A stretch of 34,238 bases of DNA from an uncultured Collinsella sp. (lineage in GTDB: Bacteria; Actinomycetota; Coriobacteriia; Coriobacteriales; Coriobacteriaceae), in the NCBI GenBank assembly GCA_900544385.1, contig UQVD01000009.1, forward strand, positions 1-34,238. Reading direction: 5' to 3'. The notes below the pieces were generated by a model. It did no database searches, was not told the DNA's origin, and saw only the letters and a program-made list of their open reading frames with translations. Position numbers and translations under genes: made by a program. Every line of letters starts with the position of its first letter. The stretch's first letter is position 1. Shown piece after piece: positions 33,813 through 34,238 of the stretch.

Positions 33813-34187
33813 CTACTCGCGGCACAGGTGCACGGCAAAGCCGGCGAACTCGCGCTTAAAGCACGCGAGCTTGGTGCTACCGTCGGGCAGCAGCGCGCGC
33901 GACTCCTCGTTGACCTCGAGCCCGCGCTCGGCAAACCACTTCTCGGCCGTATCAATGTCGTTGACGGCAAAGCCGATGTGGCCCTTGGTGCCACGACCAT
34001 TCTGCTTCATGACCTCGACCAGCGAATCGTTAAAGTACGAAACCGGGGTCTCGATAACGGGCAGACCCATCGTCGTCGAGAACAGCTCCGCGATCTCCAG
34101 GGCATCGACCGGGTCGGTGGCGTTGATGCCCACGTGAGCGACGCGCATGCCAAAGAGCTCGACCGGGTTGGCGTTCTGCTCACTCAT
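33813..34187 (-). CDS. VOC-fold (glyoxalase-like) metalloenzyme family protein (124 aa)
   Basis: The true start is ATG 34187 (MSEQNANPVEL). The open frame extends beyond it only through adapter sequence (MGSEMCIRDS). It has one VOC module with two beta-alpha-beta-beta-beta halves: RVAHVGINATD with His18, GHIGFAVND with His70, and FAVHLCRE with His120 and the following Glu, plausible metal ligands. Related proteins are glyoxalases, epimerases or isomerases; the substrate cannot be told. Its promoter and ribosome site are missing because only four native bases remain upstream. Confidence 0.88.
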   Translation of the reverse strand: MSEQNANPVELFGMRVAHVGINATDPVDALEIAELFSTTMGLPVIETPVSYFNDSLVEVMKQNGRGTKGHIGFAVNDIDTAEKWFAERGLEVNEESRALLPDGSTKLACFKREFAGFAVHLCRE

Positions 34188-34191
34188 ACAG

Positions 34192-34238
34192 CTGTCTCTT
34201 ATACACATCTCCGAGCCCACGAGACCGATCAGTATCTC
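34192..34238. other. Illumina Nextera adapter and index read-through (sequencing artefact)
   Basis: 34192-34225 is the Nextera mosaic-end/read-2 adapter, beginning CTGTCTCTTATACACATCT. The next 8 bases, CGATCAGT, are in the i7 index position, and ATCTC begins the P7 flow-cell sequence. These bases are not from the organism. Translating the adapter gives the well-known false peptide MGSEMCIRDS. Confidence 0.99.

Noticed and set aside
1..34238. CRISPR arrays, tRNA or rRNA genes
   Set aside because: I read both strands for regularly spaced repeats and for tRNA arms with CCA-type ends and saw none.

Overview
The window reads as a chromosomal segment of a Coriobacteriia (Actinomycetota) gut bacterium, most likely Collinsella. 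This rests on moderately high GC, the gene style, a large Ala-rich coiled-coil/CAP surface protein, and the UBA/DUF4342 and two-component genes. The genus is an inference from familiarity, not from a search. The right edge (34192-34238) is Illumina Nextera adapter plus index, so the contig end is technical.

Layout. (1) 1-3227, minus strand: a secreted Ala-rich coiled-coil protein with an internal CAP domain, running off the left edge, and a small acidic protein with its own promoter. (2) 3272-10377, minus strand: an apparent operon of two small unknown proteins, a 1310-aa SF2 helicase ending in a PD-(D/E)XK-like nuclease, and a 631-aa protein whose C-terminal half looks like a divergent MID-PIWI fold. 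This is my best candidate for an undescribed system. A divergent 720-aa zinc-motif protein (10487-12649) starts from a promoter with operator-like repeats.

(3) 12650-22440: a defence island with phage relics. A broken phage tail gene (Dit-like) is followed by a four-gene LlaJI-type restriction-modification operon on the minus strand: two C5 cytosine methyltransferases, a McrB-like AAA+ protein, and a DUF2357 (McrC-like) nuclease. A second, divergent copy of the last 133 codons of the nuclease gene lies in inverted orientation 6.6 kb away, directly upstream of a SIR2-family defence gene. A flip of the segment between the two copies would place SIR2 at the end of the restriction operon. A perfect 36-bp palindrome lies just beyond.

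(4) 22437-27012, minus strand: a small membrane protein, an unknown 272-aa protein, a ClpP-like protease, a VirD4/TraG-type coupling ATPase without a membrane anchor, and an unknown 305-aa protein. These look like part of a degenerate or minimal mobile element. (5) 27302-30369: a plus-strand protein fusing an HsdM-like C-terminal region (no SAM or NPPY motifs) to a type I specificity-like domain, convergent with an AbiEi/AbiEii toxin-antitoxin pair whose promoter predicts a leaderless mRNA. (6) 30454-33712: two copies of a ~175-bp palindromic repeat bracketing a UBA/DUF4342 membrane protein and an OmpR-type two-component system. (7) 33813-34187: a VOC-fold enzyme on the minus strand, cut just upstream of its start by the adapter.

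At least four separate conflict systems (helicase/PIWI-like, LlaJI-type, SIR2, AbiE), plus the HsdM/S-like orphan, lie within about 27 kb, so most of the window is accessory DNA. The core-like part is about 30.9-34.2 kb.
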